Shown here: positions 24,597 to 32,226 of the stretch, piece by piece
How the letters are laid out: the number at the start of each line of letters is the position of its first letter
How positions within the stretch are numbered: the first letter of the stretch is position 1
Assembly: GCF_011305535.1 (NCBI RefSeq)
Contig: NZ_CP049905.1
Location: 1,994,001 to 2,058,000, forward strand
Source: Diaphorobacter sp. HDW4B
GTDB taxonomy: Bacteria > Pseudomonadota > Gammaproteobacteria > Burkholderiales > Burkholderiaceae_C
Direction of reading: 5' to 3'
DNA length: 64,000 bases
Made by a program: the position numbers and the translations under genes
The notes under the pieces: generated by a model
The model's database searches: none
What the model saw: the letters and a program-made list of their open reading frames with translations, nothing else
Told to the model about the DNA's origin: nothing

Positions 24597-27233
24597 ATGA
24601 ATTCGCGCACCGTGGCGTCGGCACCGATCGGCCTTGCACCCACCATCGCGCTGCGGCTGCGCCGCGAGGCACTGCTCTGCGCGGCCATCTTCACGCTGAT
24701 GCTGTTCGGTCTCTCGCTGCTGTTGATCGCATGGCGCACCGAGCAATTGCTGACCCAGCTCTCGCAGGAACGCGTTGCGCGTCTCGTTCTGCAGGTCAAC
24801 AGCGAATCGGAGCGTGGTCTGCGTTTTGGCGTGGGGCTTTCGGACCAGCAAGGTCTGCAAGGTCAACTCGGCAGAGCATTGGCGCAGGAGCCGCTCATGC
24901 GGGCCATCTGGGTCACGTCGGATCGCGGCGAGCTGCTTGCAAGCGAAGGTCCGCGCAGCTATCAGCGGTTGGTGCAAGCGCCATGGACTGCTGCGCTGCT
25001 CGCCTCATCGACACCGCTCACCACCACCCGCAGCACGCCCACCGCCAGCCTGATGGGCTCGGCCTTGCGCGATGCCAGCGGGTCGGCTGTCGCCGTGACA
25101 TGGGCTGCGTTCGATCTGCAAGCCATTCGAGAACAGGCCCGAGACGCCGCGTTCACGATGCTGTTGCGCGGACTGCCGTTGGCACTCACCACATTCGTCG
25201 TGATGTGGTGGGCGCTGCTGCAGTGGAGCAGACAGGTGCTCGCGTCGCTGGAGCGCTCCGGCAGCGCTCGCCATCGGCCCCATGTCCGCGCCACGGCCGT
25301 CGCGCTGTGCCTGCTCGTGCTGACGCTGGCACCCATGGGCATGGTGTGGTCGGCACGCGAGGCCGTGCGTCCGCTGGTGTCGCAGCAGCTCGAAAACAAT
25401 GCCCGCGACGTGGCGCAGACACTGGGCTCGGAGATCGATCGCGCATTGCGCCTGGGCATACCGCAAACGCATCTCCATGGCTTGCAGGAGCTGTTTGCGA
25501 CCAAGCTCGAACAGGCACCCGAGCTCAGCTACATCGCCCTGCGCGGCGCACATGAGAACACGGCGCACATCACCTGGGCCAACGCACTTGCCCACGCGCC
25601 ACTGAGTGCGGCCAGCCTTGAACGCCAGACCATCGCGCTGAAACAGCAAGGCTCCGGTTCGCTCGCCGTGGGCTACTCCCACAACTATGTGGATGGGCAA
25701 TTGCGCGGCATGGTGATCGATCTGGTGCTGGCCTTTGTGATCGCCATCGTGCTCATGCGCGAGGTGACACGCGGGCTGTGGCGCAAGTCGCTGCTGCATC
25801 CCTTGCTGCAGTTCGAGGAAGGCCGCATCTGGCAGCGCATCCGCACAGTTTGGGAGCGCAACCATACGGTCCTGCCGCAGACTGCCGACAACGATGCCCG
25901 TCTGGCGAAGGAGTGTCTGCAGCAACTGCAATCGACCATCGCGCCGCAGAAGACCCACGATGCGGACAACACGCAATCGCCTGCGTGGGTATCGGGCCAG
26001 ATCACCTTGCTGCGCCTGACGGTGTTTCTCATCGCGCTGTCCGAAGAGTTGCTGCGCCCGTTCTTCACGGTCTTCGCCAGCGAGGTGCAGGCCGCCGATT
26101 CGCGCCTCTCGCCCGCCATGGTGGCAGGCATGCCCGTGGCCGCCTTCATGGCCACGCTGGCACTCACGCAGGTGGCGGGGCCCAGCATCGTGCGGCGCTT
26201 CGATCTGCGCTGGAGCCTGATGGCCGTGGCGCTGGTCGGCACCTGCGCCATGGCCGCAACCTCGATGGCGCGCGATGTGCATTCGCTCGTCGCGCTGCGC
26301 GCGCTGGCGGGCGTGGCCTACGGTCTTGGTTTCATCATCGCGCAGACGGCGGTGGTGCGCATCACACCCGGACAACGACGCGCGCGCGGGCTCTCCGAAA
26401 TCTCCGCCGCCATCGTCGCCGCAGGCATCGTCGGGCCACCGTTCGGCGGAATGATCGCGGCCCGCGCAGGAGACGCCGTCGGCTTCGTGGCCTGCGCGCT
26501 GTGCCTCATCGCAGCGGCACTCGTGGCGCTGCGGCTGTCGATACGCAGACAGGCGGTCGTCGCCAATCAGTCCGCAGGCCTTGCCACCACCGGCGGCTGG
26601 CGCGGCTACATGGCGGTGCTGCGCGAGCCGCGCGCCATCATGGTGATTCTCGGCGCGGCACTGCCGGCGCGGTTGGTCGCCGTGACCGTGCTGTCGGTCG
26701 TGGTGCCGCTGTACATGAGCGCATTGCAGCAGCCCCCCGCCGTGGCCGGGCGCGTGCTGCTGCTGTACTTTCTGTGCTTTGCCGCCACGTCCACTCTGGT
26801 CGCGCACTGGTCCGACATCACCGGGCAGCGCAAATCCTTCATCTATCTGGGTGGCCTGCTCAGCGTGCTGGCCTGCGCGTCGATGGTGCTGTTCGACGGT
26901 GCCACCGGCATGGCTGTCTGCTGTGCCTTGCTGGGACTGGGGCAGGCGTTCCAATCCGCGCCGCAGATCGCCCTCGCGACCGAAGTGTTCGAGCCGCGTC
27001 AGGGCACGCAAGAATCATCGGCCTCACCCGAACAGGCACTCGCCGCATTCCGCTTCATCGAGCGAGCGGGCAGCATCGTCGCACCGTTTGTGACCGCAGT
27101 CGCCATCACCGCCTGGGGCTATGCAGGTGCCGTGCTGGCCGTGGGCCTGATCGTCGCAACGGCCACGCTGGCCATGATGGCCGGGCTGCGCAAACCCGCG
27201 CATGTCGGCGCATCCGGAGCACCGCAGCCATGA
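24597..27233 (+). CDS. MFS transporter fused to two N-terminal sensor modules
   Basis: An 878-residue fusion. Residues 25-47 and about 182-203 are helices flanking a first periplasmic module (ESERGLRFGVGLSDQQGLQ, SDRGELLASEGP). Residues 228-250 and about 366-390 flank a second (EIDRALRLGIPQTHLHGLQE). A cytoplasmic linker leads to a 12-helix major facilitator domain at about 470-870, with the usual RxxxGxxxG-type loops (RRFDLRW, GQRRARGLSE, SDITGQRKSF). Fusion of sensory modules to an MFS core is unusual. The gene overlaps the next possible ATG by 4 bases. Substrate is unknown; it may be a transport-coupled receptor. Confidence 0.8.
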   Translation: MNSRTVASAPIGLAPTIALRLRREALLCAAIFTLMLFGLSLLLIAWRTEQLLTQLSQERVARLVLQVNSESERGLRFGVGLSDQQGLQGQLGRALAQEPLMRAIWVTSDRGELLASEGPRSYQRLVQAPWTAALLASSTPLTTTRSTPTASLMGSALRDASGSAVAVTWAAFDLQAIREQARDAAFTMLLRGLPLALTTFVVMWWALLQWSRQVLASLERSGSARHRPHVRATAVALCLLVLTLAPMGMVWSAREAVRPLVSQQLENNARDVAQTLGSEIDRALRLGIPQTHLHGLQELFATKLEQAPELSYIALRGAHENTAHITWANALAHAPLSAASLERQTIALKQQGSGSLAVGYSHNYVDGQLRGMVIDLVLAFVIAIVLMREVTRGLWRKSLLHPLLQFEEGRIWQRIRTVWERNHTVLPQTADNDARLAKECLQQLQSTIAPQKTHDADNTQSPAWVSGQITLLRLTVFLIALSEELLRPFFTVFASEVQAADSRLSPAMVAGMPVAAFMATLALTQVAGPSIVRRFDLRWSLMAVALVGTCAMAATSMARDVHSLVALRALAGVAYGLGFIIAQTAVVRITPGQRRARGLSEISAAIVAAGIVGPPFGGMIAARAGDAVGFVACALCLIAAALVALRLSIRRQAVVANQSAGLATTGGWRGYMAVLREPRAIMVILGAALPARLVAVTVLSVVVPLYMSALQQPPAVAGRVLLLYFLCFAATSTLVAHWSDITGQRKSFIYLGGLLSVLACASMVLFDGATGMAVCCALLGLGQAFQSAPQIALATEVFEPRQGTQESSASPEQALAAFRFIERAGSIVAPFVTAVAITAWGYAGAVLAVGLIVATATLAMMAGLRKPAHVGASGAPQP

Positions 27234-27283
27234 CACGAACTCAACCCATCCACATCATGATCTCCCAGCCGTCAGGAGCTCGC

Positions 27284-28360
27284 ATGCCTGCATCCCACAC
27301 TCCATCACGCTGGCTTCGCCGGGGTCTTGCAGTCTGTCTTTCCATCGCTGCCATGGGCCCGTCATCGATGGTGCTGGCCCAATCGCCGGACAGCGCAGCC
27401 GCCAAGACCTACACCATCGCCATGGTGCTGCCGCGCGACAACCAGAACATCGAAGCTGGCTTCACCAACTATCTGCAGCGCCAGGGTCTGTCGGTGCGTT
27501 ACGTGCCGATTCGATACTCGGGCGACGCACAGGACATTCCCGCACTCAGAGAACAAGTGCGCGCCGCCAAGCCCGATCTGATCTATTCCTGGGGCACACC
27601 CACCACGCTGGCGCTGGCCGGGCATCACGATTCGAAGGACGGCATCCGCGACACCGCCATCGTGTTCACGGAGGTCACCGATCCGGTCGGCGCGGGCCTG
27701 ATCACTTCGCTCGCCAAGCCCGGTCGCAACGTCACCGGCGTGAGCCATGTTGCGCCGCTCACCGTGCAGCTCAACGCCATCCGCGCGTATCGGCCGTTCA
27801 AGAAACTGGGCTACGTGCACAACCCGTCCGAGCCCAACTCGCAGCTGATCCTCTCGCAGCTCATGGCGCTGGCACGCGAGCAGCAATTCGATGTCGTCAC
27901 CGCCACCTTGCCGCAACTGACCAATGGTGATCCGGACGCTGCGGGCATACAACCGGCGATCGCCAAGGTTGCCGAGCAAGGCGCGGACTTTCTCTACATC
28001 GGCCCGATCACCTATCTCGCCTATGCGCATCGCGACGAGGTCACGCAAGCCGCGCTCGCGCACAAGCTGCCCACGTTCTGCGCCACCGAAAGCATCGTCC
28101 GTCAATCGGGATGCATGTTCGGCCTGTTCGCCAACGGAAACAACATCGGCGCGTTCGCAGGCTCCATGGCCAAGCGCGTGCTGGTGGACAAGCAGTCCCC
28201 CTCGGCCATTCCGGCGTCCAGCCTGCAGCGCTTTTCACTGCTGATCAACATGCGCACCGCAAGTGCATTGACGCTCTATCCGCCGATGCTGCTGTTGAAT
28301 GTGGCCGAGGTGATCAACGCGCCGAACCTGGCAGCGTCTCAGAGCACCGTCAGCCACTGA
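27284..28360 (+). CDS. ABC-type substrate-binding protein (PF04392-like)
   Basis: A 358-residue periplasmic protein. The signal peptide ends near VLAQ. The mature part has a two-lobe periplasmic-binding fold: IAMVLPRDNQNIEAGFTNYL, PDLIYSWGTPTTLALAG, VFTEVTDPVGAGLITSLAKPGRNVTGVSH and PTFCATESIVRQSGCMFGLFANG. This is the YcjX/TrpX-like ABC_sub_bind family. A strong AGGAG site 5 bases upstream selects ATG 27284 over an ATG at 27230 that overlaps the MFS stop. No ABC permease or ATPase is near, so it may be the ligand-sensing partner of the membrane proteins before it. It is the last gene of the plus-strand cluster. Confidence 0.85.
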   Translation: MPASHTPSRWLRRGLAVCLSIAAMGPSSMVLAQSPDSAAAKTYTIAMVLPRDNQNIEAGFTNYLQRQGLSVRYVPIRYSGDAQDIPALREQVRAAKPDLIYSWGTPTTLALAGHHDSKDGIRDTAIVFTEVTDPVGAGLITSLAKPGRNVTGVSHVAPLTVQLNAIRAYRPFKKLGYVHNPSEPNSQLILSQLMALAREQQFDVVTATLPQLTNGDPDAAGIQPAIAKVAEQGADFLYIGPITYLAYAHRDEVTQAALAHKLPTFCATESIVRQSGCMFGLFANGNNIGAFAGSMAKRVLVDKQSPSAIPASSLQRFSLLINMRTASALTLYPPMLLLNVAEVINAPNLAASQSTVSH

Positions 28361-28374
28361 GACACCTGCATGCC

Positions 28375-29148
28375 TCAGTCCAGATTCTTTTTGACCAGTT
28401 GCGCAAGGTCGCGCAGCTTGGCGACGAGGAAGGCTTCATTGCCGCCTGAGCTGGCGCCCGCACCCTGCGCCGCAGCCATGCCCTTCTCATACTGTGACTC
28501 GACACGCGCCTTCGCATCCGACAGGAAGTGACGCACATCGTTGAGCAGATTGAAGCCCGTCCACTCGCTGGCACCTTGCGTGCTCTTGAGCAGCTTGGCA
28601 CCTTCGCTCAGCAGATAGCTCATGTCCCGGTCGTACTCGTACTGCACCTTGTCGACGCCTTCGCGCTCTTCAAAGTCCGTCATCATTCCGTCCCAGAAGT
28701 TGTCGAGACGTTCTTTCACGGCCTTGGAGATTTCCATGTCTTTGGCCGTGGATGGGCTGGGCAGCGGCTCGTCGGTCTCATCTGGCTGACCCACGCCATA
28801 GGCATCCCAGGTTTTCTGATTCTTCTCGTTGGGGCTCAACTCGGCAGCCCCCGGAAGCCGGCGCCCGGCTTGCATCGACAGCGAAGTCATCGGCATGCTC
28901 GACGCCTCCAGCAGACCTTCTTCCGGTGGGCAATTCGAGATGGGCGGCATCCCACCGGGAAACTGCGGTTTGATGGAAAAACTGGCCGTCAACTGATTGA
29001 TGCAGTTGGTGATTTCATCCTCCATCATCGCGCCGTACAGAAGCTGCTGAGCAGACTGCGCACTGATGCCCGCGCCCGCTTCCTGCACTTCCGAGAGCGC
29101 ATGGAGGATGTTTGGAGTGCTTGGCCCTCTGGTGTTGTCGATGCTCAT
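28375..29148 (-). CDS. Hypothetical protein, candidate T3SS substrate
   Basis: A 257-residue soluble protein with a polar, Ser/Thr/Asn-rich start (MSIDNTRGPSTPNILHALSE) as often seen in type III substrates. It has a low-complexity middle and a helical C-terminal half (residues about 140-257) with DNFWDGMMTDFEEREGVDKVQYEYDRDMSYLLSEGAKLL. There is no signal peptide or membrane helix, and I do not recognise the family. It has a good AGGAGA ribosome site and lies 32 bp after the small gene 29181-29480. Both are probably transcribed from the hrp-box-like promoter at 29557-29584. A secreted effector or tip/translocation accessory role is inferred from context only. Confidence 0.6.
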   Translation of the reverse strand: MSIDNTRGPSTPNILHALSEVQEAGAGISAQSAQQLLYGAMMEDEITNCINQLTASFSIKPQFPGGMPPISNCPPEEGLLEASSMPMTSLSMQAGRRLPGAAELSPNEKNQKTWDAYGVGQPDETDEPLPSPSTAKDMEISKAVKERLDNFWDGMMTDFEEREGVDKVQYEYDRDMSYLLSEGAKLLKSTQGASEWTGFNLLNDVRHFLSDAKARVESQYEKGMAAAQGAGASSGGNEAFLVAKLRDLAQLVKKNLD

Positions 29149-29180
29149 TTCGATCTCCTGATGCGGTTGGTATTGGGAAC

Positions 29181-29480
29181 TCAGATGGTCTGATGACGGC
29201 GGCGCGCCACGGCTGCGCCCAATGCACCCAGAGTCGAGCGCACGCTGAAGCTGCTGCGGTGTTTGGCGTCGCGTTGCACCTGTTCCATATCGGCCGCGAA
29301 GCGTGAGCGCACTTCGGCCAGTTGCTCTGGAGTCAACAGGCTTTCCAGATAGGCACGCGAGTTGGTCGCAGGCAGACCTCGCTGCGCGCGCATGCGCTGC
29401 GCCGTCTCCAGCGCCTGAAGGGCCTCATCGATGGCCTGCTGCGCCTCGTGCGAGAGCCGAGCAGAAGTGGAATGCTCCAT
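29181..29480 (-). CDS. Small helical hypothetical protein of T3SS island
   Basis: A 99-residue protein from MEHSTSARLSHEAQQAIDEA. It is mostly helical, with EALQALETAQRMRAQRG, then LTPEQLAEVRSRFAADMEQVQRDAKH and a basic C-terminus ARRRHQTI. AGGAGA sits 7 bases before this ATG, so the longer frame to 29525 is rejected. It is the first gene after the hrp-box-like promoter at 29557-29584 and probably forms a two-gene operon with 28375-29148. Its size fits a chaperone or small secreted protein. No family is recognised. Confidence 0.6.
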   Translation of the reverse strand: MEHSTSARLSHEAQQAIDEALQALETAQRMRAQRGLPATNSRAYLESLLTPEQLAEVRSRFAADMEQVQRDAKHRSSFSVRSTLGALGAAVARRRHQTI

Positions 29481-29556
29481 TGGACAGTCTCCTGTGTAAA
29501 GAAGGAAAGACCGTGGACCGCACATGCGTTCGGCATGTTGGTCGGGTCATGCACGA

Positions 29557-29584
29557 TGAGTAACCGTGCATGCCTTTGCGTTCC
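29557..29584 (-). promoter_or_regulatory. hrp-box-like promoter, minus strand
   Basis: On the minus strand GGAACG (29584-29579) is followed after the fixed spacer by TTACTCA ending at 29557. It lies 77 bp upstream of the ATG at 29480 and downstream of the sctF stop, so it drives 29181-29480 and 28375-29148. Confidence 0.7.
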
Positions 29585-29613
29585 AATCCAATGAAGTCCT
29601 GCGCAACAAAGTT

Positions 29614-29641
29614 GAAAAAAAGAGAGGGGGTTGTCAGCCCC
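29614..29641 (-). terminator. Weak terminator after sctF
   Basis: On the minus strand, 5 bp after the sctF stop, GGGG-CTGACAA-CCCC is followed by CTCTCTTTTTTTC. The stem is short, so this is a modest call. Confidence 0.4.
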
Positions 29642-29646
29642 GCAAA

Positions 29647-29892
29647 TCAAGCCGCCTTCTGCACCACGCCCTTGAGCGTGTCGCCCAGCTCCTTGACCAC
29701 CGTGCTCTGCACCTGGGTCATCATGGTCCACTGCTGCAATTGCTGCTGCACTTCCAGCATGGTGGCCGTGCTGACGTTCGACTCGTTCTGCAAACCTTCC
29801 AGTCGGCTTCTCAGCCCCGTCTCAAGATTGTTGCTCGCCGAGCCCAGCGCGTTGGCAATGGAACTGAAGGTCAAACCACTGATTGATGACAT
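29647..29892 (-). CDS. sctF: T3SS needle subunit SctF
   Basis: An 81-residue protein of the size and helix-turn-helix plan of YscF/PrgI/EscF needle proteins. The N-terminal part is polar. A central break is followed by a C-terminal helix ending VQSTVVKELGDTLKGVVQKAA, which matches the family's conserved QS-x-x-K-x-x-x-D-x-x-x-x-I/V-x-x tail. It polymerises outside the cell into the needle after export by its own apparatus. It has a GGAGA site and lies directly downstream of the YscE-like gene and sctD. Confidence 0.85.
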   Translation of the reverse strand: MSSISGLTFSSIANALGSASNNLETGLRSRLEGLQNESNVSTATMLEVQQQLQQWTMMTQVQSTVVKELGDTLKGVVQKAA

Positions 29893-29930
29893 TTCGCTCT
29901 CCTATTCAGGTTTCAAAAAAACCGTGGGCC

Positions 29931-30212
29931 TCAAGCCCCGGCAGGGTTGGTGGCGCGAGCCACAATTTGTAGTACTTCCCGCGATGCTTGGCAAGCGGCC
30001 AACAGCTCGCTGTATTGTGAAAAATCCTTGCTGGGCACTCCGCGGTCCAGCGTCTGCTTGAGTCGCAACTCCAGCACGCCGATCCGGGCAAGTGCCGCGG
30101 CGCGCACTTCGGCTGCAGCCGGACCGGCGAGTCCGGCCTCCAGCTCGCTCAGCGCAGGCATCTGCGACTGCTCCAGTGCGGACGGCAATATCAGGTTCGT
30201 CTTCATGTTCAT
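29931..30212 (-). CDS. YscE/SsaE-like needle co-chaperone
   Basis: About 93 residues, helical. The pattern LSELEAGLAGPAAAEVRAAALARIGVLELRLKQTLDRGVPSKDF followed by YSELLAACQASREVLQ matches the small cytoplasmic E-type partners (YscE, PscE, SsaE, EscE) that keep the needle subunit soluble together with a TPR partner. The gene sits between sctD and sctF, as expected for a needle chaperone; the TPR partner may be 42164-42604. Start choice is uncertain between ATG 30212 and ATG 30206. Confidence 0.65.
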   Translation of the reverse strand: MNMKTNLILPSALEQSQMPALSELEAGLAGPAAAEVRAAALARIGVLELRLKQTLDRGVPSKDFSQYSELLAACQASREVLQIVARATNPAGA

Positions 30213-30246
30213 CCCATCGGTTGGCCCATCACATCGGCGCATCACA

Positions 30247-31683
30247 TCAACGCGCCAGCACCAGTGTGCGCGGCCCGGCAAAGGTCAGCCGATCAGGCTC
30301 CACGGACTCAAGTCGCCAGCCGCCACGCTGCCCACCCACTTGCAGCACCGTCCCGTCGCCAATCACCACATAAGGGTTGCCGCCGCCCACCACGCTGCGC
30401 ACCTTGAACGGCAATGGCGCAGCGCTTACATGGATCAGCCGCTGCACTGGCGCACCCACTGCACGTGACGACTCCGAGACGGCCAGTTCCTGCACTTGCA
30501 AAGTGAAAGGCAAATCGGCCAACGGGTTGTCACTGCGCGCCAGCAGGTTTTCAAGGCGCGGGCGCTCGCGTGGATCAAGGGGCAGCGACAGACGCATGCG
30601 CCCATCACGCCACTCGGCCCTGGCACCGGGGAAGCCGGCTTTTTCAAGCCACAGCCGCAGCGCCTCGCCTTGCGTCGCCGCCATGCGCAAGCCGTCGCTG
30701 ACGAGCAAGGATTTGGGCATCAGCGCACGCACAGCCTGCAACGCGTGTTCGCGTGCGGCGCTGTCCGTCACCAATCCCTGCATCTGCAATTGCCCATCGG
30801 CACCGAGTTCGAACGCCGCATGGCGCACGCCTGCAGTGCGCGCCGCCTCCAGCAGTTCATCACGCAGATCGGCCGCGTTGCGCACCGCCAGTTGCGGCAG
30901 CGGGCGCAGCACCGCAAGCCTCTCGGCCAACTGATCCAACTGGGCCACATTCGCCACCCAACCAGCGACGCGGATGCGCCCATCAGCCAGCGGCTCCACC
31001 AGCAACTTCGGCGTCGGTCTCACACCCTGGATCAGACGCTGCGCCTCGCTCACCAGTTGCTGCTGCGCCTTGGCATCGATCGCTGGCTGCTGCAACGCCG
31101 TTGGCACCGGCGCAGGCCCCGCGCCACGCAGCACATTCCACAGAACCGTTATCAACAAAGCCAGCAAGGCCAACGCAATGAACCACCACACCGGCACGCG
31201 CTTGCCTGCGCTGTTCGTCGCTTGAGCGGACACCTTCGGCTCAGCGCTTGCCGCAGCCTTCAAAGGCGACCGCACCACCACATCCTGCGCATCGGCTTGC
31301 GGTGTCTGCACGGCATCGGCTTCAGCGCCCTCGGCGGCTGTCGCGGGCTGGCTCGCCTTGGCGATGGCTCGCTGCGCTTGCGCCTGCTGCCAGGGACTTT
31401 CGGGCTGGCACACAGTCAGCGCCACATCGCCCAGATAGGCCACGCTGCCCAGCGCATGGCTGTCACCTTCGGCTGGCAGCTCTTGCGCCGAAGGTTTCTC
31501 GGCACTCAGTCGCCACAGCCCCGCATGCAACCACAGCCACGCGACGATGTCTTCGCCCATGCCCATGTCGGTGAGCACCAGATCGCACAGATCACCGCCG
31601 CCAATGCTCTCGCCGCCGCTGACGGGAACACGTGCGCCAGCATGGCGACCGCTCAACACACGCAACTCCACCATGTCACTCAT
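30247..31683 (-). CDS. sctD: T3SS inner-membrane ring protein SctD
   Basis: A 478-residue protein with the SctD plan. An N-terminal FHA-like cytoplasmic domain (residues about 5-100, VELRVLSGRHAGARVPV) precedes an Ala/Gln-rich linker and a single membrane helix at about 167-187 (VWWFIALALLALLITVLW). A periplasmic region of repeated BON-like ring domains follows (VAGWVANVAQLDQLAERL, MQGLVTDSAAREHALQAVRAL). It forms the outer of the two inner-membrane rings with SctJ. It is the first gene of sctD-yscE-like-sctF on the minus strand, with GGAGGA before the ATG. No clear hrp-box-like motif precedes it, unlike most other T3SS transcription units here. Confidence 0.88.
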   Translation of the reverse strand: MSDMVELRVLSGRHAGARVPVSGGESIGGGDLCDLVLTDMGMGEDIVAWLWLHAGLWRLSAEKPSAQELPAEGDSHALGSVAYLGDVALTVCQPESPWQQAQAQRAIAKASQPATAAEGAEADAVQTPQADAQDVVVRSPLKAAASAEPKVSAQATNSAGKRVPVWWFIALALLALLITVLWNVLRGAGPAPVPTALQQPAIDAKAQQQLVSEAQRLIQGVRPTPKLLVEPLADGRIRVAGWVANVAQLDQLAERLAVLRPLPQLAVRNAADLRDELLEAARTAGVRHAAFELGADGQLQMQGLVTDSAAREHALQAVRALMPKSLLVSDGLRMAATQGEALRLWLEKAGFPGARAEWRDGRMRLSLPLDPRERPRLENLLARSDNPLADLPFTLQVQELAVSESSRAVGAPVQRLIHVSAAPLPFKVRSVVGGGNPYVVIGDGTVLQVGGQRGGWRLESVEPDRLTFAGPRTLVLAR

Positions 31684-31816
31684 GACGTCCTCCGTGCTGC
31701 GACGTGGACACCACGGCCACGCAGTTTCCGCGTGCTTTCACCACACATGTTCCATACAATGCAGCGAACCCATCTTTCAAACTCTCAGTACTGCTCATTC
31801 CCGAAGGATCGCTTTC

Positions 31817-32149
31817 ATGAATCTCGAACAAGAACGCCGCGAAGACCTGTTGATCGTGCGTCCCCGTGGCCGTCTGGACAGCAGCAGTGCCCCCGAGATG
31901 GAGCGACTCATCACCGAGCAACTGGACACCGGCACACAACGCCTGGTGCTCGATTTCACCAGCCTCGACTACATCAGCTCCGCAGGTCTGCGCGTGGTGT
32001 TGGTGGCTGGCAAGAAGCTGCGTGCAAGCAAGGGCAAGATGGTGCTCGTCGGCCTGCAGGACATGGTGCGCGAGGTGTTCGAGATGAGCGGTTTCCTGGC
32101 CCTGTTTGCCGTTGCGCCCACGTTGGAAGAAGGCATCACCAAGGTGTGA
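31817..32149 (+). CDS. STAS anti-anti-sigma factor (BtrV-like)
   Basis: A 110-residue single STAS domain protein: MNLEQERREDLLIVRPRGRLDS, strand LVLDFTSLDYISSAGLRVVL, then the VFEMSGFLALFAV helix typical of SpoIIAA/RsbV antagonists. Ser55, aligned through the following Gly with Ser58 of SpoIIAA, is the expected phosphorylation site. It should be phosphorylated by the RsbW-like kinase (18462) and dephosphorylated by the phosphatase (21683). It is a single plus-strand gene between two divergent or convergent minus-strand T3SS units, with AAGGA before the ATG. Confidence 0.9.
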   Translation: MNLEQERREDLLIVRPRGRLDSSSAPEMERLITEQLDTGTQRLVLDFTSLDYISSAGLRVVLVAGKKLRASKGKMVLVGLQDMVREVFEMSGFLALFAVAPTLEEGITKV

Positions 32150-32226
32150 TCGCCGCCGACCTGCACAGGCAAGCGCATGCCTGTGCCGGCGAACCAGAAC
32201 TTGGGTGATGAGGGTCGGGCAACGCA

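Noticed and set aside
25005-27011. 668-codon minus-strand frame opposite the sensor-MFS fusion
   Set aside because: Shadow frame without domain; hydrophobic helices and coupled starts support the plus-strand gene.
28357-28378. CTGAG...CTCAG inverted repeat between the binding-protein gene and the 28375 gene
   Set aside because: Only 5-bp arms and no T run; too weak to call a terminator.
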